From JBMOPD01 sp049323615 (lineage in GTDB: Bacteria; Bacillota; Desulfotomaculia; Desulfotomaculales; Desulfocucumaceae), in the NCBI GenBank assembly GCA_049323615.1, contig JBMOPD010000038.1, forward strand, positions 1-59,009: a stretch of DNA of 59,009 nt, read 5' to 3'. The position numbers and the translations under genes are program-made. Position 1 is the first letter of the stretch, and the number at the start of each line of letters is the position of its first letter. Below the pieces are notes generated by a model. It was not told the origin of the DNA. It ran no database searches and worked only from the letters and a program-made list of their open reading frames with translations. This document shows positions 56,172-59,009 of this stretch, in pieces.

Positions 56172-58807
56172 GTGACGATATCTCCCTCAAATTTTTTGAG
56201 ATATTCGGCAAGGAAATCCCTTTCCTCTGCTTCACTGCGCACCAGTCCGTCAAGCCTGGCCCGCCAGAGCTCGGTGAGGGCCAGTTTGTATACGGGACCG
56301 GGCCTGTATCCCAGTGACTTTATATATTTTCCGTTTAGGACGGGCTTGTTTTCTTTTATGGCGGTCAGTATGCTCCTGAAGCGCTCTTTCATCCAGCCCT
56401 CGTCCAGCAGGGTGATCAACAGGGGGTACGCCTCCCTGGGCAGTTCCAGTATCTTCTGGGCAAGGTCGCTTATTCTGTCTTTTTCCGGAGTCCTCCACAG
56501 GTTGGCCAGGGCTTCCTGCCAGCCTTCCAGGGTGGCCATCACCTTTTCAGCCTGTTTCCGGCTCAGGCTGTACTTGCTGCATATTTTTCCGGCCACTTCC
56601 CTGTCCGACCAGTGCAGTATGGCTATCATCATGGGCAGCCACGGTTCGGCCAGGCTGTTGAAGCCCCAGTCATGCAAAAGGTTGATGGACTTGTTGATGC
56701 CGCTTAAAACAGGCTGCACCTCCCAGTAGCTGACGCCGGGCAGAACCTGGGGCCAGATCTGCAGCGCGTTCAGTCTGGACAGCATTTTTCCGGCCTCGGG
56801 CTCGATCATTATGTGGTACAGCTCATCCCACAGCCGGTCATTGGACACTTTTAAGAGAACTTGCTGTTTTACCGCGTCTTCCAGGAGTTTCAGGGTCTGG
56901 GGCTCAATGTTTATTTTATAGCGCTGCTCGAACCTTACCGCCCTCAGTATCCTGGTGGGGTCCTCGATGAAGCTGAGGTTGTAGAGCACCCGCACCAGGC
57001 CGTAATGCAGGTCTTCCCGGCCGCCGAAATAGTCCACCAGGTCCCCGAAGCTTTCCTGGTTCAGGGAAACAGCCATGGCGTTGATGGTAAAATCCCGCCG
57101 GTACAGGTCCTGCCTGAGCGACGAACTCTCCACCTGCGGCAGCGCCGCCGGATATTCATAGTATTCCACCCGGGCCGAGGCAACGTCCACCTTGAAGCCG
57201 TCGGAAAAGATCAATTCCGCCGTGCCGAACTTGTGGTGGGCCCTCAGCCGGGCTCCCATCTTCTCGCTCATGGCCCTGGCCAGGGCGATGCCGTCCCCTT
57301 CCACCACTATATCCACATCTATATTCTCGTATCCCACCAGCAGGTCCCTGACCACCCCGCCGGCGGCGTAAACCTTGAAATTCAGGGCGTCCCCGATATC
57401 TCCGGCCTGCCTCAATACCCCCAGCACGCTGGGGGACAGCTCTCTTCTCATCACCTCGGCCATGTTGTTGTAAAAGGTCTGCTTTGACTGGCCCCCGTGA
57501 ACCGCGTAATACCTGCCCTCTATCTCCCCGTGCAGTGTTCTCAGCACGTCGGTCCTGGACACTATGCCCACCAGGCGGTCTCCGTCAACCACCGGCACCC
57601 GTCCGATGTCATTTTCAATCATTATCTCCCTGACCTCGGACACCGGGGTGTTTTTATGCACCGTGACCACGTTGGTGGTCATGTATCCCTTCACCGGGGC
57701 GTGTCCAAGCCCGTGGTTCATAGCCTTTTCCACATCCCGCCGGGAGATTACCCCCTTTAAGGTCAGCCCTTCCACCACCGGCAGCCCGGAATGGCCGTAG
57801 CGCATCATGACCTTGCTGGCCTCGGCGATGGCTGTGTCCTCAAAAACGGTTTTTACCGGGCTGGACATGATGTCCGAGGCGGCCAGGGGGGGTTTGACCT
57901 TTTCCTGGATGGTCATTACCAGCCTTTCGGCCAGTTCGTTGACCTTGCCGTTTTTGACGGTGGCCGAGGCGGCCGACGGGTGGCCGCCGCCCATAAAGGG
58001 GCCCAGTATTTCCGCCACATCAACCTGGGGTATATTGCTCCTCCCCACCATGTGCACCCTGTCCTCCATCAGGACTATGGTAAAAACAGCGTCCAGTCTC
58101 TCAATTTCGGATATGGTGTGGGTGAGGAGAGAAAGGCCAACCACGAATTCATCGGTCTCGGCCCTGGCTATGAGCACCTTGGCCCCGTTGATTAAATGCC
58201 TTTCGGCAGACATCAGCAGCGATTTCAGGAGAGCCTTTTGCTCCCCGGTCATCGGCCTGCCCAGGAATTCCGAGACCACCCCCAGGTTGGCGCCCCTTTC
58301 AATAAGGAATGCCGCCGCCCGAGCGTCCCTGGGGGTGGTGCTGGGAAACAAAAGAGACCCTGTATCCCCGTATATTCCCAGGGCCATTATGGTGGCCTCC
58401 AGGGGCGTGAAATCAATCCCCTGTTCGATTATCCTTTCTACCAGCAGGGTGGTGGTGGCCCCGATTAATTCGGTTACTTCCAGGGAACCCCGGGCATCCC
58501 CTTCGGTCCGGGGATGGTGGTCGTATATGTGGACGTCCACTTCCGGCCCGGCCAAAAGATCGACCAGCTTGTTTATCCGTTTGGGGTTTTTTGTGTCCAC
58601 CAGGATGATTCTTTTTACGGCCTCAAGGTCAATTTCCTTGATGGATTTCACCGTAAAAACATCCTTGTGCAGGGACATAAATTCCTCCACGTTCTTGGAC
58701 AGCTTGCCCGGAAAAACCATCTCGGCTTCAGGGTATAATTTTTTTGCCGCCACCATCGACGCCAGGGCGTCCAGGTCGGTATTGGAGTGGGTGGTTATGA
58801 TTTCCAT
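56165..58807 (-). CDS. DHH-CBS-CCA tRNA nucleotidyltransferase/poly(A) polymerase fusion
   Basis: 880-residue multidomain protein. Residues 1-~300: DHH phosphoesterase with HSNTDLDALASM, DHHPRTEG and GGGHPSAAS (DHHA1). Residues ~310-430: two CBS motifs (DIMSSPVKTVFEDTAIAE; MTTNVVTVHKNTPVSEV). Residues ~470-880: class II tRNA nucleotidyltransferase with AAGGVVRDLLVG, NIDVDIVVEGDG and RRDFTINAMA, then a helical RNA-binding part. It likely repairs or adds tRNA CCA ends (or A tails); the DHH and CBS parts may make or sense nucleotides. The fusion is known in Firmicutes and other phyla. A TATAAT box lies at 58840. Confidence 0.92.
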   Translation of the reverse strand: MEIITTHSNTDLDALASMVAAKKLYPEAEMVFPGKLSKNVEEFMSLHKDVFTVKSIKEIDLEAVKRIILVDTKNPKRINKLVDLLAGPEVDVHIYDHHPRTEGDARGSLEVTELIGATTTLLVERIIEQGIDFTPLEATIMALGIYGDTGSLLFPSTTPRDARAAAFLIERGANLGVVSEFLGRPMTGEQKALLKSLLMSAERHLINGAKVLIARAETDEFVVGLSLLTHTISEIERLDAVFTIVLMEDRVHMVGRSNIPQVDVAEILGPFMGGGHPSAASATVKNGKVNELAERLVMTIQEKVKPPLAASDIMSSPVKTVFEDTAIAEASKVMMRYGHSGLPVVEGLTLKGVISRRDVEKAMNHGLGHAPVKGYMTTNVVTVHKNTPVSEVREIMIENDIGRVPVVDGDRLVGIVSRTDVLRTLHGEIEGRYYAVHGGQSKQTFYNNMAEVMRRELSPSVLGVLRQAGDIGDALNFKVYAAGGVVRDLLVGYENIDVDIVVEGDGIALARAMSEKMGARLRAHHKFGTAELIFSDGFKVDVASARVEYYEYPAALPQVESSSLRQDLYRRDFTINAMAVSLNQESFGDLVDYFGGREDLHYGLVRVLYNLSFIEDPTRILRAVRFEQRYKINIEPQTLKLLEDAVKQQVLLKVSNDRLWDELYHIMIEPEAGKMLSRLNALQIWPQVLPGVSYWEVQPVLSGINKSINLLHDWGFNSLAEPWLPMMIAILHWSDREVAGKICSKYSLSRKQAEKVMATLEGWQEALANLWRTPEKDRISDLAQKILELPREAYPLLITLLDEGWMKERFRSILTAIKENKPVLNGKYIKSLGYRPGPVYKLALTELWRARLDGLVRSEAEERDFLAEYLKKFEGDIVTC

Positions 58808-58839
58808 GCTGCTCTACCTTAATGAAAAATTTCCGGGAT

Positions 58840-58845
58840 ATTATA
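58840..58845 (-). promoter_or_regulatory. -10 box before the nucleotidyltransferase fusion gene
   Basis: Perfect TATAAT 33 bases before the start; the -35 region is T-rich and overlaps the terminator tail. Confidence 0.45.
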
Positions 58846-58861
58846 TCATAAATAATGGTAT

Positions 58862-58885
58862 AAAAAAAGCGCCCGTTTACCGGGC
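58862..58885 (-). terminator. Intrinsic terminator of an upstream gene
   Basis: Minus-strand GCCCG-GTAAA-CGGGC then GC and seven T. It ends a transcript coming from beyond the right edge. Confidence 0.75.
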
Positions 58886-59009
58886 AGAGCTGACGCATAA
58901 CTTTTTTTAAGCTGTTCTTTGCTGGTAAAAAATGAAATTTTTACGGTTGAGCTATAGGGTTTGAGACAAAACTGGTTCTTCACCACCGGGCAAAGTCAAT
59001 AGAATCTGA
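58886..59009. other. Window edge, no gene recognised
   Basis: No reading frame or RNA gene is supported here. The last ~50 bases have mixed composition with short TTC/GAA stretches and could be the end of an insertion element, but no inverted repeat or transposase is visible. Confidence 0.3.

Noticed and set aside
97..58970. GAGCTATAG shared near both window ends, as possible element ends
   Set aside because: Nine bases only, same orientation, no extended match; chance cannot be excluded.

Overview
The window reads as part of the chromosome of a spore-forming, anaerobic Firmicute, most like the Peptococcaceae/Desulfotomaculia (Pelotomaculum-Desulfotomaculum type). Reasons: sporulation genes (SpoIVA, SpoIIP, SpmA/SpmB, a YtfJ/GerW protein, a YIEGIA-family protein), a fused IspH-ribosomal protein S1 gene, DUF3189 and DUF512 proteins, a HutP-family protein beside a trp operon, GC-rich genes with strong Shine-Dalgarno sites and many TTG/GTG starts. 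This assignment is inference from gene content; no rRNA or tRNA gene is visible. Both window edges look like ordinary sequence or contig ends.

Layout. 0.3-7.4 kb: ricA/ymcA-miaB, apgM, and an ACT protein-hom-thrB-lysC aspartate/threonine block. 7.5-10 kb: spoIVA and, divergently, a secreted NlpC/P60 hydrolase with a long leader holding a hairpin and two Spo0A-box-like motifs. 10.2-11.2 kb: two CBS-domain proteins. 11.4-17.1 kb: a histidine kinase/NtrC-type regulator pair followed by an almost perfect sigma-54 promoter that drives a small ORF, a membrane protein, a TauE/SafE-type exporter and a TIGR02186-like membrane protein. 17.2-26.3 kb (minus strand): gamma-carbonic anhydrase, gpsA, plsY, der, DUF512, two DUF3189 proteins, YIEGIA with its small partner, spoIIP, DUF1614. 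26.6-41.9 kb (minus strand): ispH-rpsA, plsC, cmk, aroA, tyrA, aroF1, then aroF2 and trpABFCDGE, with aroH and a HutP-like gene upstream.

42-59 kb (minus strand mostly): two unknown proteins, rluB, an AT-rich two-gene island (DUF6978 + DUF1828/1829, plus strand), spmB-spmA, an FAD oxidoreductase, ytfJ, DUF2953, an acyl-CoA ligase with a phosphotriesterase-family hydrolase, a Gmad2 lipoprotein, a broken nucleotidyltransferase pair, trpS, a site-2 protease and an 880-residue DHH-CBS-tRNA nucleotidyltransferase fusion.

Most interesting points: (1) the trp operon leader (41400-41467) carries (G/U)AG triplets in an exact 5-nt register, 11 perfect ones in 14 positions, next to an intrinsic terminator: the layout of a TRAP attenuator, with a HutP-family RNA-binding protein gene only 0.5 kb upstream; (2) a self-contained sigma-54 two-component module controlling a TSUP exporter operon with a previously easily missed 25-codon ORF; (3) an AT-rich DUF6978/DUF1828 cassette that splits the conserved spmA-spmB-rluB cluster; (4) heptanucleotide tandem repeats scattered through intergenic gaps; (5) an aroA gene without an AUG/GUG/UUG at its expected start; (6) a nucleotidyltransferase with an apparent in-frame internal deletion.
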